From assembly GCA_032358165.1 (NCBI GenBank), contig JAALGY010000043.1:1798001-1862000 (forward strand): a stretch of 64,000 nt of DNA. The letters run 5' to 3'. This DNA is from Diplosphaera chodatii. Taxonomy: Eukaryota; Chlorophyta; Trebouxiophyceae; Prasiolales; Stichococcaceae. The translations under genes were made by a program, and so were the position numbers. Under the pieces are notes generated by a model, which saw only the letters and a program-made list of their open reading frames with translations, was not told the origin of the DNA and did no database searches. Of the stretch, positions 21,701 through 33,662 are shown in pieces (positions within the stretch are counted from its first letter, which is position 1; each line of letters starts with the position of its first letter).

Positions 21701-24700
21701 CGTGCCAGCTGCGGTGCAGGCTCTGCTCACCGGCCAGCGCCCGGCAGGCGGCGGCGGCCACCTCCAGCCGCGGCGACACCGCAGCGCCGAACAGCGCGGC
21801 CAGGAAGCGGTCCAGGTGCGGCTCCAGGGTGGGGCCGCAGGTGACTGACGCCGCCGACAGCGCGCCGGCCGCTGCCGTCGCGACGCGGGCGTGCGGGCTC
21901 CCTGCATGACACGGACCGTCCTGTTTCGGCACACCACAGCCTGAAAGCGCGCAGCGATCCGCCCTGCTGCATCAGCATGCGCATTCAGGCTCCCGCGGCA
22001 GCCTGGCCACTGGTGATGAGCAGCATGCAGGGTGGGTGTCGGACAGGCTGCCGCGCACCCAGGTGCTCGGCGAGCAGGGGCAGCAGGGCGCCGGCCTCCG
22101 CCGCCAGCTCCGGGGCAGCGTCGCGCCGCGCCTCCCACAGCAGCAGCCGGAGCCCGTCGTACGCAGCGGCGCGTGCGCCGCAGTCGCCACCTGCCGTCAG
22201 GCGCACCAGCTTGGAACTGTGCTATCAGCCGATGCCGTCCGAGTCTTGAGGTCAGGGCGCCAGCCAGATAGCATCTCTGTCACAGATACCATCGTATCGC
22301 AGGTTCTGCACCTGCGCCCTGGATGGCGACCACCAGGGAGCGGAGGCTGGGCGCCCTGCCGCCCCCATGGTCTGCCTCGGGACGTGGCTGCTCCGCGACG
22401 GCAGCCGCACTGCCTGCTGCACTGGGCATGTGAGCCGGCGGCACGGCCTGCGAGACGCGCCGAGGCGGGCGCCCCAGCTGCGACTGCCGACCCGCCGGCG
22501 CTGACAGCCGCTGCTCCGCGTGCCGGTGGTTGCCCCAGCCTGCGACTGACGGCGCCGCAGCGGCGCCGTGCGCAGCACCTGCGGCGCCGACCGCACCGCC
22601 GCCCTGCAGCGGCTCCTGTGCGCGGTGCGGGCCGGCGGACAGCCGCTGCGGGAGGCCCACAGAGCGGCGGGGGGGAGCACCCACCGTTGCCGGGCACCCC
22701 GCCACATGCGCACTGCTGTCGTCTGGGACCACCGCGTGCACCCTGGTCCAGGGCGTGAGCGGCGTGGCAGCTGTCGCGGGCGCTGGCGTGCAGCCGCCTG
22801 CCGGCTCGGCAGCAGTGTAGCGTGCAGGGTCGATCCCGGCTGCTGAGCTGCTGGCACTGTCAGGCCGGCTGTGTGGCTGGCTGCGTGGCCGGCTGCTGTG
22901 CTGGCCGGCGGTCTTGCTGCCGACACCGCGACTGGGTGCCGGGGGGGCAGCCGTGGCGGCGGCGGCAAACAGCTGGCGCTGGGCCGTGGGGGACATGGCC
23001 TCCAGCGCACTGCTGGCGGCGTCTGGCGCCTTTGCTGCAAGCGCTGCGTACATCTGCCGGCCCAGTGTGCGGGTCGCCGCAGCGGAGTCGCCACAGGCCG
23101 CGGCCACGCCGCGCGCGACCGGCTGCATGGCCCGCCGCCACTCTGCAGGCTGCCACTCCTCCAGGACCTGCTCGTGAGCAGCGGGGTGCTGTCGGCATGT
23201 TGCTGTGCTGGGTTGGCATCTACAGCAGGCTCGGCTGTGACTTCATCCCGCTGTATCGATGTTGTGGGCAGCACGTGCGCAGGGCATTGTGCACTGCACT
23301 GCCTACTGAGCAAGTGCACTGTGCAGAAGGAGCACTACACGACTGGGTGCGCCATCCTGCATGGGCAGCAGCAGACGGCTGAAGTGGTCCAGCGTTCGGG
23401 CCCTGCACCTGCAGCAGGTGCGCCGCGCAGCACTGGCGCAGCTTGGCGGAGCGGTCTGCGGCCAGGGGCAGGGCGAGGTGCGGCAGCAGGGCCGCCGCCC
23501 GGCAGTGCCGCAGCACGGTTGCCAGCGCCGCATCGGCCGCCTCCGCCATGATCTGTTGCAAGCAGCGGAGGGAGAGGGCCATCAAGGGATGGTCACTGAC
23601 CCAACGCTTTGTGAGTTGCATGGGACGTCATACTTGTGTGTGTTGGTGCACAAGGTGGAAGACTGTCGGGTCACGTGTAACGAAGTTGCTGACGCAGATA
23701 CTCGTGCACAGGTACCACATGCCTGGATGGTGATGACGACCATCTTGAGCAGGTCGTCGATGAAGTGCAGCGCCAGGCCTGCAAACGCATGGCCCAGTAC
23801 TTCGGCCAGCCTGCCGACCAGATGACATGCCTGCCGCGAGACCGCAGACCGCCTGAAGCAAAACGATGGTTTGGGTCTTTAGCAGCTGTTTGGGAAACAA
23901 TCAATACATGGTGCAGGACCATAGCGATAGCTGCGCTGCTGCCTTGCAGAGATAAAAGAGCCACTGCACTGGACTGTTTCAGGTGCTTTCGGCTGACCTG
24001 TCCGCAATCTGCTGGCTGATCAGGTCTCTCAGCAGTGCACGAAAGAGGTCCACAAGCGAGCCGCAGGCCGCGGCACTGCCCACGGCCACCGCCTCACACT
24101 GCGCCAGCGCCTGCACCCGCCTGTCCCACTCCACCTGCAATGCACCACCGCTCCTGGACTCCTCATGTTTGCTCAGTGTGCTGTTAGCACTGGCAACTGC
24201 CGTGGTGTTGGACTTGGATCCGTGCGGGCGTGCAGAGCGGCGGTCAGCAGTTTGATTATCATGTTCAAATGGCGTCCGTGTACCGAAAGGGCGAGGGCGG
24301 CGGCAATGCGCTCCAGCTCTTCTCGCAGCTCGCGCTCTGAGGTGATGTGCACGACTGGACACACGACCGGCTGCCCTTCGGTCGCCAGGCCACCACCATC
24401 CTGTGGAGGATGCCGTGCTGATTTCGTCACGTCTGGAACAGCTGGTAAGTAAAGCAAGCATGGCTTGGGTTCCCGCACTGACAGTGACACTGAAAGTGCA
24501 TGGTCGGAGGCCAGCGACCGGGGTCCACGGGCGTGAGACGCTGAGACGCACCTTGTATCCGCCGCGCCGACGGCGTGGCTGCAGCGCCTGCACACTGACG
24601 GCGCTCTCGGTGCTGTGGCAGGACGGCTGACGACCGCAGCTGCCAGCAGAGCTAACGGACGCTGCATCGTCTGCTGAGAAGGGCGGCGACAGGATGTCTG

Positions 24701-24876
24701 GTCCACTGCTGAATGCTCCCTTAGCATCCTGCTGGGCACAGCACTTGAGAGTTTCGATGAGAACACAGACACTGTCGCATCTCGCCGGGCTGCTTCACAG
24801 CATTGCAACGGAATCCAGAGCATCCACATGAACGTCAACCCACCTGCAGGTAGTTTGTGATGTCCTGAAGGTCCAT
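18709..24876 (-). CDS. CLASP: CLASP-family microtubule-associated protein (TOG/HEAT repeats)
   Basis: CLASPs bind microtubule plus ends and tubulin through TOG domains and slow catastrophe. The start ATG at 24876 gives MDLQDITNYLQ, ending at a GTGGG donor. TOG-type HEAT exons follow: EWDRRVQALAQCEAVAVGSA and SLVDLFRALLRDLISQQIAD (about 24000-24130), and RSAKLRQCCAAHLLQVQ (about 23410-23460). Another repeat near 21780-21850 reads FLAALFGAAVSPRLEVAAAA. A very long Ala/Pro/Ser/Gln-rich linker spans about 19600-21180 with a short poly-Gln run. The C-terminal HEAT block reads LLPPLFSAFRHPTPDVRKAA and ALVELCL (about 18950-19050). It ends with LGDGAEPLLRPLAPSQAKLV then AIYVQRARVAAA-stop, the characteristic CLASP C-terminus. 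No SxIP EB1-binding motif was noticed in the linker. Internal exon borders are approximate. Confidence 0.87.
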
Positions 24877-25462
24877 TCTGACTGTGTGCTGGGTGCGACT
24901 CAGCCTAGCGCCTCATATTCTGTTTTACTGTGTGGGAGCGCAGATGCCACAGGCTGCACAAGCCTGCTGATGGCGTGTAACAAACAGTAGACAAGTGTAC
25001 GGCTGGAAGAGGCCTGGCTATACTGGAGCGCTCTTGCTGGGTGCAACGTGTCCGAATCGCATCATAACAGATAGAGCTGGATGAAAGAGGCGAGTGCGCC
25101 GCGACAGAAGCAGCATTCGCGCGCAGACCGCATCGACGATGTGTGCAGCTGTCTCCAGTTTGGAAGGCGGGCAGGGGACCCGGAGACCGTGAATGGCCAT
25201 GAGAGTCGCAATCCTCGGACGCCTCGCGCCTGCGGGATCAGAGCTCCCTCTCGGTCGTGTCGACGCCAGGAATGCTTGAGTCATCTGTTAACGTTGATGC
25301 GTTCCTCCTGGTGCGTGTGGTAGCGTGCGCGCCGTTGCACTCAGCAGCGACACATTGCCACCTGTGGCCTGTCGTTTCAGCCTGTAGGCGTCGTCGGGTA
25401 TTCAGACGGTCGATCAACCTCACAGACATACTGCAGAAATTCTGCTGACCTTTTTTGAGCAG
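24877..25462. promoter_or_regulatory. Divergent region between CLASP and the PG-rich repeat gene
   Basis: About 586 bp between divergent start codons, presumably both promoters and 5' UTRs. A pyrimidine-rich CCTTTTTTGAGCAG ends immediately before the plus-strand ATG at 25463. It could be a splice acceptor, in which case a 5' UTR intron lies here. No coding exon was recognised. Confidence 0.45.
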
Positions 25463-27379
25463 ATGGACGCGGGCAGGGCGCCTGTCATAGGCAAAGACAG
25501 GTGGAAGGCTGCGTCCCTCCGTTCTGGCTTTGGGCGCCAGGTGCTCAACCTTGCTGCCGCATCAGCAGTGCACAGCAAAGTGTCGGCGGATCGTCTCATC
25601 ACCTGTGACTGCGGTCATCAGTAGAGTCAACAATGGTCTGATCTCAGCTCAGTTCGCATCCTGGGCTCTCCTCAACAGGTACCGAGCACCAAGCCTACCG
25701 CACCCGGCATTGGTTTCGGCAGCTCAGACCGGGACGGCTTCAGTAGAGTGAGGCGTTTTTTTTGTGACGAGTTCACGCAACTTCAGCATGCGCTGAGTGC
25801 TGCTGGATACCTCTGACTGGCGCGCCTGTGCTGCAGCCACTTTTATTCTGTGTCACGATGCCGTGCTTTTAGTCTAGCTTGAATCTCGCTCTGTTGCCGC
25901 CTCTCATGCAGACGTATGTGTCGCCGGAGGCCGACCGGGCCAAAGCAAAGGCGCAGGGTGGCACCAACTCCCCTGGGCCAGTGTACCGCCTGGATGTGAG
26001 CCTTGCGCGATGAAATATTGGTATTGTGGAGCAGCGACATGGCTGCGTAAGAAAGGCATGTGTACGTGGGACACATACGTACATGGGCCTCATGGTATGC
26101 AGAGTCTGCATGCAGGAGACGCTTGGGCGGCAGTTTCTGTCCACCCGCCCATCTACGGCAACCATGTTATTCGGCACATCCCGGCGGGAGGGCATGGCAA
26201 CAAAGAGCGTGGCCCCTGGACCAGGTTGGTGCAGCGCACCGTCAGGCCTTCACATGCTGACCTCGTGAAACTCGCACGATCCTCAAGGCTTGTCAAGACG
26301 GATGTTCCAGCTGCCATGCATCCTAAAGAAATCGAGGGAATTGCTGTGCAGGAGCATATAAAGGAGATGACGATGCGTCATCCTCACACCATGAACCGGG
26401 GCGTGTCAAGTTCGGCACAGCCCCACGTGACGCTGCACAGAAGATTTTCATCTCGATGGAACACGAGAAGACCAGCGGCGGCAGGTGAACGGTCCTCAGT
26501 GATGCTCATTTGTGCGTAGGTGATGGCAGCGACCCAGTGCTGTATATGTTTGCAGCATTGCCTACTTTGATTGGTAGTGCACACGATACCTGCACTCGGG
26601 GTACGACAGGTTTTGAACTTGTTGCACGCCTGGCAAGCAGGGACTCCCCAGGGCCCAGCGCCTACGATACAGACAGCCCCGGCAAGCGGCAGCTGCTGTC
26701 GGACCGCCACCGGGACCCGGCCTGGAGCATGGGCAGCGGCGCCCGCTCCGACCCCACCGGCAGTCGGGGCTCTGCCACGTTGCCAGGCGTCGGTGAGAAG
26801 CGGCTGTGGCCTAACATCTGTGATAGAGTACATTTGCAGGCAACAAAAGCAGAACACAGTGGAGACCTCCGGCAAACACGTCCTCTGGAGTAGTGACTGC
26901 GCTCCCGTTTCATTGAATGCAGGGCAGTACGATGTGCCCGCTGGGCTGGGGCGGCAGGTGTACTCCACGAAGAAGTCCAGCGCCACCGTCCGCTTTGGCA
27001 GCGCGGGACGAGATGCCGCACAAAAGATCTACCTGTCGCCAGAGCACGACCGTGCAGCCGGGAGCGGGGCCTCTCCGGGTCCAACCACCTCCAACCCCCG
27101 GCCGGCGTACGGCCCGCAGCAGCTGTCTCGCCACGCCAGGTGACCAGTCATTGGCAGTGACTCCGTGGTGGATGTGTTTTGCCGCTGAGAGCGAGCATCA
27201 TTTTGGGCCAAACACTCCTATGGTGTGCGCGAACACCACCATGCACCATGTCAATGGGACACTCGTTCATACCATGATGGCATGGTTGCAGCGCCCCGGC
27301 ATGGGGCTTCACCCGCGGCGGTCGGTCAGCGGACTACAGAACCGACTCACCAGGTCTGTCCAGCTCGCTGGCGCATTGA
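25463..27379 (+). CDS. PG-rich (STPGR/SHIPPO-like) protein, probably flagellar
   Basis: Proteins with sperm-tail PG-rich repeats bind or line axonemal microtubules in many flagellated eukaryotes. Exon 1 (25463-25540, 26 codons) is MDAGRAPVIGKDRWKAASL plus RSGFGRQ. Exon 2 (25912-25995) contains TNSPGPVYRLD, a PG-P-x-Y repeat. Later exons hold FGTAPRDAAQKIFISMEHE (about 26412-26470), DSPGPSAYDTDS (about 26641-26680), VRFGSAGRDAAQKIYLSPEH (about 26990-27050), SPGPTTSNPRPAYGP and finally GFTRGGRSADYRTDSPGL. The stop is TGA at 27377-27379. The module FG-x3-RDAAQKI-[FY]-[IL]-S-x-EH occurs twice. There is no signal peptide, membrane segment or enzyme motif. The flagellar role is inferred from the repeat class only. 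Confidence 0.76.
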
Positions 27380-27851
27380 TATGATGATCAAATTTTGTGC
27401 TCATTGTCATATAGCCTCAGTTGTGCATCCGTACGTGGCAAGCAACTGGCTTGTTGGTGTGACCTGGCAGTCACACATTTACCCCACATCTGCACTCCTG
27501 CCCTTGAACAGGTCCAGGCGAGTACAACAGCTGATGGTCGCGAGCCGGATGTTATTGCGCCAAAGTGGTGCTGTGTGTGTGCATGCGTCATGATGGCTTG
27601 CCAGCATGATCCACCCTGGAAGCATGGCGCAGTGGAGTCGGTCAACGGATGACATACGTACCAGCATTTCATAGTCAATGTTGTTCGATCCAAGTTGTGA
27701 ACGCAAAGAACCGTCCCAAACATTCTCTTGACGATTGCTGATCCCAAGAAGGCCATCTGGAATACATCAATGCAGTGAGCCACTGACATCGCCATGCCGG
27801 CGATCGAGGCCCCCGCCAAACAGCCCGCTGCCCTGCGGGTCACCATGCATG
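27380..27851. other. Convergent region between PG-rich gene and ABC transporter
   Basis: About 470 bp. It may also contain the last exon of the ABC transporter: a minus-strand open stretch near 27785-27850 reads [15 protein letters not shown] and stops. No TGTAA signal was found on either strand. Confidence 0.35.
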
Positions 27852-30800
27852 TCAAGCTCGATGTCGTGAGCGAAAAACACCGACCTTCAGCAGCTGTACG
27901 CTCACCCAGTGTCTGGCTGCAAGCGCTGCAATCAGCAGGTGCTGCTGCATGGTGGTGGGCACGACAGCTCTCCGCACTGCCCCGCACTGCAGACTGATGT
28001 GCAACAATGCCAAGCCCGGCCACTGCACCTGCTCCTTGTCGTCGCCATCGGACCCTGCACCCCCATCTGGCAGGGAAGCAGCCTCGGGCGCCGCCACGTC
28101 ATCCAGGGAGGCCTGCCGCGCCCACAGCTCGGCGTACCGCCCGCCGCGGGCGAGCAGCTCCTGCGGCGACCCCTCCTCAACCACTCTTCCCTACAGCAGA
28201 GGCCTCCCACCGTTTGCAGGCGCAGTGCAAGCTGCTCAGATGATAAGTGGCACTGCTGCTACTGACAGAATTCAACAGGCGTATATCCGAGTTACAAGAC
28301 TGAGAGGGCAAGGTGTACAGCAGTTCAGTGGCACTGCAGTTCTGCGCTACCTGGTCCAGCACGACGATCTTGTCGGCCTGCGCTGCCGTGGAAAGCCGGT
28401 GCGCGACGAAGAGGCTGGTGCGGCCGGCGGCCAGCTGCTGCAGGGCCTCCAGGATGTCGCGCTCCGTCTTGCTGTCCAGCGCGCTGGTCGCCTCGTCGCA
28501 CAGCAGGAGGGGCGCCTCCTGCCGGAAACACGTTGGTGACGTAAGATGAGGTGATGACCTGGTGGACGGGTTGCTGCAGGGCTTGCAGCCTCTTGCACTC
28601 TGTCCCTCTTGCTACTTGATCACATTGGAACGATCTGATAAGATTTTGGAACCTCACGACTGCTCCTGGCTCACATGCACAGCAGGCTGCCATGGCCGCT
28701 TGGCCCGCGAACTTCGAATGCTGCTCGCACCTTGAGGAATGCACGGGCGATAGCGACGCGCTGCTTCTCCCCGCCGCTGAGCTTCAGGCCGCGCTCGCCC
28801 ACCAGAGTGTTGTAGCCGTCGGGCATCGACTGGATGGCATCGTGCACAGCCGCCTGGTGCAACAGAACGTGCCACCTAGCGGGAGTGGTCTTGTGCAATG
28901 TGCTACCAGCAGATCATGGTGGGAGAAAATCACAGGTGCCTGGAGGGGCAACATGCTGCATGGTATACAAATGCTGAGGAGCAGGGTTGGGTGCCTGCTA
29001 GCGCTCAGGCAAGCATCATGATGTCATTGAGGGCGCACCCGCCGCGCAGCTGCATAGACGTCAGCCTCGTCAGCCCCAAGCCGCCCATACTCGATGTTGT
29101 AACGGATTGTGTCGTTGAAGAGCACCATGTCCTGTGCACGCTTACTCAGGGCCTGAGCAATGCCGCTTTGGTGCAGCTGTGTGCGGCGTGGTGCACCTCA
29201 AGCTGACAGCAAGCACACTTGAAACGATTGGGCAAGTGCTGTGGAACCTACTGTATGGTTACACAACATGTGACGGTTCTGCACCTGTGGCACTTGTGCA
29301 ATGGCATGCCGCAGCGACTTGAGCGTCAGCTCCCGTACATCGTGGCCCCCCACACGCACACTGCCGCTGCTGGCATCGTAGAACCGGAACAGCAGCCTGC
29401 GAATGAACAACCGACACTCAGCGCCACCAACACCTCGTCAGAACTCTGGCATCCCGCTGGACACCCAGCAGTACGATGCAGTTGCACACCACAGCTGCGA
29501 CGTGTGCTCCGGCACCCCACCTGAGCAATGTCGATTTGCCGCTGCCGCTGGTCCCCACAAAGGCGCAGGAGGTGCCCGCGGGGACTGTAAAGGACACGCC
29601 GTCCAGGATGGGCTGCCCGTCACGGTACCCAAAGCGCACGTCCCGGAATTCGATGTCATGGCCGCGCTCTGCTGGCGGCAGGTCGACTGCCCCCAGTTGG
29701 TCCTGTGCGGTGTGATGGCACTGTTGTTGCAGCACAGACTGCAGCTGCAAGCTACTATGGGCTATGTGGGGTGTGGTGCACCGTGTACAACACCGTGTTC
29801 TGTGCATTGAGATTGGTTTAGTGCCGGCCAGGGGGCCCGCAGCAGAGCGCATGGCGAGCGCACCCTGACGCCCGAGCCCTCCCGCAGCAGAGCGAACATG
29901 GCGCCCATGTCGATGAGGCTCTGCTTCGTCTCCCGGTACACCGTGCCCAGGAAGTTCAGCGGCATCGACAGCTGCAACGAGGCAATTACCCATTCTGTGA
30001 CTCTACGATAAGGATGACCTGGCCATGCACAGCACCGTTTCGGTGCCCTTTGCAGCAAGTGCATATGCATCTCGCTCACTGCCACCATACTGACGCAGAA
30101 GGGTCTGTCGCTTGGGAAGGGCACCCTACATATAAGCTTGCATGACGACCGATGTGTCGCTCACCTGGAACAGCAGCCCGTTGACCATGACGAGATCACC
30201 AACGGTGAGGCGGCCCTCACGGATGCCGTCTGCCGTCAGCAGCATCGCGCCGGCCAGCGCTGCCGAGAAGATGACATTCTGCCCGAAGTTGAGCGCACTC
30301 AGGCTGTACTGCGTCTTCAGCGATGCATCCTCATACCCTGCAGCAGCGCACACGGGGGCTCCTCTCAATCATGATGGGACTGCTGCGATGTTGCCTTCAG
30401 CTCTTCGGTCCTCAGCTGTGACACACAAAGCTGAGGCCTACTCCGTGCAGGAGGGCCTTGTTCTGAGTTGCAGTGCAGGTACTGGCTCGTCCCGAAGGCA
30501 ATTTGGCAAAGTCCTCACTTTCGAGGCAGGAGTCGTAGCGCCGCTGCTCGTGGGCCTGGTTGTCGAAGTACTTGACAGTCTCATAGTTGAGCAGGCTGTC
30601 TATGACCCGGCTGCCACCCTCGCTGTCCGCCTTGTTCATCTGCACCCGGTACTTGGTGCGCCACTGCAATCATCACAGCTTTGCGTCGGTGCTCTGTGTG
30701 CAGCTCTGGTGAACAGGAGCCTCCAGCAGCAGAGCCTCATCACAGTCCCCTCCCCATGCAAAGGAGTGTCCATTGCACTTGGGCAGCTGGTAAAGCATGG

Positions 30801-32818
30801 TGAGGATGAGGAAAAAAGCTTGTTTGCAGGGCGTCCAACCATGCGGTCCACAACACCATCCTCATAATGCAGTTGTGCTGATGTTGCTGCACTAGTGTGG
30901 GAGTGCTCAGCACCTGCGTGACTACAAAGGTGAAGGCGATGTAGGCGACCAGCGTGCTGGCGGTCAGGCCCGCCAGAGCCGGGCCACACTTCCACGCCAG
31001 TATGCCCGCCACAAGCGTCACCTCCAGCGCTGTCGGCACGACGTTGAACACCATGCTGCTGAGGATGAAGTTGATGCCTGCAGAATGTTGAAGGGCCCGT
31101 CAGATCACTGCTTCGACGGCACTGGGCTGCTTTACCCATCGTATCACCTGCCCAGATAATGATACAAAAGCGACACATCTTTTGGACCAGCTAGTCGGCA
31201 TGTTTGCCTTGTGTTTGGCAGCAGGGAGCAGGAAGTGTGTAAAGGGTGAGTGGGGTGTGGGGGTGCACCACGGGTGCCGCGGTCGATGACACGGGACAGC
31301 GTGCCGGTCTGACGTGACAGATGGAACGCCAGGTCCTGGTTGTGGAGGTGCTCGAACGTGGTGTTGGCCACCCGCCGGATGGTGTTCTGCGTCACCTGCA
31401 ATCGTATTTACATCAACCTTCAGCTCAGCGCTTACCACAGCAATCCCATGGAAGTGCAACAATGGGGTTGCCACTGCAAAATTGAGGCATCAGCAGCGTT
31501 GTCAGGGGTCAGGTGTAAGGTTGCTTTGGCTGTGCAGGGAACCTGGTGCACCTTTGCAAAGGTTGCATTGCGCAGCTCGTTGAACAATGCGGATCCTGCG
31601 CGGGCAGCGCCGTAGCCGGCGATGAGCGCGGCGGGCGTCAGCGCGATATAGGGTCCCAGCGCTGTGCCGCCTGTCGGATCCATCGTCAGCCCATCCACCG
31701 CATACTTGAACATGAATGGCACCTGCAGACGGACATTTCAGAGTCGTCAAGTGGCATATGGTATCAGGGCACAAGGTTTTTGCTCCAGGCCATTAGCTGT
31801 CCTCCTGCTACTGCTGCTTCCAGCAGATGCCGTGCGTAAAGGTGGCGGCCCGTTGGCAGGCGGCGGCCAGTCAGGGCACGTGGAATCCCGTACAGCACCT
31901 GCAGCATGATCGATTCCTATGGGATGTTTGGCATGTAGTTCACCGTTATGTTCAGGGCCTTGCTGGCGAGGAGGAGCCCCATGGCGCCAGCCAGCCGCCC
32001 ACGGAAGCCGTGCTCTGGGGCCCACAGGTAGCCGAACAGCGTGCCCAGAATCTCCCGGTCTGGCATGGCCTCACCTGCAGCACCGGGTGGTATCCGTGAC
32101 ATGCACACAACTTCTTCCAGATGGGCCATTCAGCAGCAGGTCGCACCCCTGCTGCCTGTCACTGGCAAATGAGACCACTGTGTGGGGGCCCACCCTTCGC
32201 CTCGAGGGACTGCTGTGGCATGGCTGGACCTCTGATGCCTTTGGTATCTGACTGTCCGTGGTCAGCTTTGGTTTCGGCATGCTGCTGCACGTGATCAGCG
32301 CTCTCCTGGCTGGCCTGTGCCGGGTGCGCTGTTTGACCGTCTGGCGGCGGCTGCGTCGCTGTTGCAAGCATTCGCCATGTGCACGGCGATGCCGCATGGC
32401 CAGCTGCCTGCTGTAAACAACAAGATCGGCTTCTGTTGAATGTCTCGTTGTATTTCTCGAGCTTCTCGTTGCATTGTTGCAGTCGAAACGTCGGTGACTT
32501 GATATGAAGCAGGCAAACCTGCAGTCTGGGCTGCACATGGAGTCCCGGCGGCTCAAAATCAGGACTGCCAGGCAGAGCTGCCCAAGCTGTTGCTCGCCCA
32601 GGCAAGCTGCTGTACGATCTTCCAGGTAGCACGCCTGGTTTTGCGCACACCTCCCGTGCATACCACGCTGCTAGGCTCGGCAGCACGCTACAGTGCTGGT
32701 GCATGACGGCACCCTGCAGCGGCGGCACTTGCTGCAGGATATTGTTGCTGTTGAAAACATCCTGGCTCAACAGCCCGCACACACGTGCCAGTCCCGATGT
32801 ACGCCCCCAGCGGGACAT
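27852..32818 (-). CDS. ATM3: Mitochondrial ABC half-transporter, Atm1/ABCB7/ATM3 type
   Basis: Inner mitochondrial membrane half-transporter that, as a dimer, exports a glutathione/sulfur species needed for cytosolic Fe-S assembly. The start ATG at 32818 gives an Arg/Ser-rich presequence-like N-terminus ([20 protein letters not shown]). Conserved Atm1-family exons follow: [50 protein letters not shown] with [20 protein letters not shown], and [20 protein letters not shown]. After these come [40 protein letters not shown] and [20 protein letters not shown]. The ATPase domain has Walker [14 protein letters not shown] (about 29520-29560), signature [14 protein letters not shown] (about 28740-28785), Walker [17 protein letters not shown] (about 28455-28500) and H-loop [10 protein letters not shown]. 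The C-terminus [20 protein letters not shown] is followed by an acidic end. The exact stop is uncertain: 27852 by read-through, or a little lower if one more intron exists. Confidence 0.95.
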
Positions 32819-33662
32819 TGTGCAGTGGCCGGTCAATCAGCCTGTGCTGCCGCGTGCATTTCACATGGTCACCATCACGGCAACTGGAGCGCTGCTGCAG
32901 TCACCGCAGAGGCCACCGCAAGTGATGCTGTGGTTTGTGATAAGCACTGGGCTGTGTTGCCTTGTTCCAAGTTCGCTGCATGCCAGTGAGGCTGTGTTTG
33001 CCGAACACTGATGACGAAATGCAGCCGGTTCACAAGAACATCAGACTGTCACAAGGGGGCGCTGATCATATCACATGTGATCAAGCAAAGTGATTGGACC
33101 GTCTCCGGGATGCTTTTCTTTGCAAGCATGCATGTCAGCGCTGGCCAAGCTGCACGTGCTCTTGTCGAACAAGCAGCCCCACAGCAGCAGGCAGGAAGCA
33201 GCCAGATTTGCAAGTGATGCCCTGCCCGTAGATCATATCAACCCTGCGCCAAGTGTCTCTGTTTGCAAGGGTACAGGACATGCAGCAGTCTGCATTCCGA
33301 CGATGCATGAACAACACATCCCAGCCCACCTCGAAAGGGCTTTGAAGACACACATACAGGCGGTTGGCTGCAGCGTGCGTACCACGCATGATGAGTGCTG
33401 ACACAGACCTAGACTACCTAGCCATACATGCAGATGGCCCAGGCTGCTGTGCGGAAAGACAGAGTGCAGACCCGACCTAAATCTAAACCTTCAGAGACAG
33501 ACTCGCCGGTGCTCTGCATGAGCGGTCATCTCTCAGCAAGATGTCCCCTTCCATGCCCTCACCACTGGCACAGCAGCAGCTGCCTCAGTGACAAAGCTGC
33601 ATTGCTGCACCGCTGCGCTTGGTGTACTGCCTGTCCATGCTATCGGTTGTAGCAATGCCGCC
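32819..33662. promoter_or_regulatory. Region between peroxidase 3' end and ABC transporter start
   Basis: About 0.84 kb on the minus strand between the two genes. It contains a perfect 12-bp palindrome with an E-box core (33070-33081) and a CCAAT pentamer in the orientation of the ABC gene (33093-33097), about 250-280 bp upstream of its ATG. No additional exon or RNA gene was recognised. Confidence 0.45.
33070..33081. promoter_or_regulatory. E-box-type palindrome plus nearby CCAAT box upstream of the ABC transporter
   Basis: ATCACATGTGAT is a perfect inverted repeat with a CACATGTG centre, the type of site bound by bHLH or bZIP dimers. ATTGG at 33093-33097 reads CCAAT on the strand of the ABC gene. 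Binding is inference only. Confidence 0.3.

Noticed and set aside
22252..23319. 355-codon open frame on the minus strand
   Set aside because: It is an Arg/Ser/Pro-rich shadow in a different frame from the CLASP exons; composition is typical of a frame-shifted GC-rich exon.
26350..26370. TATAAA near 26358 as a promoter
   Set aside because: It lies inside an intron of the PG-rich gene with no start codon of a recognisable gene downstream.
32870..33660. Possible extra gene or tRNA in the longest minus-strand spacer
   Set aside because: No convincing exon, no A/B box pair and no cloverleaf was found; GGTTCAA-like matches lack the other tRNA features.
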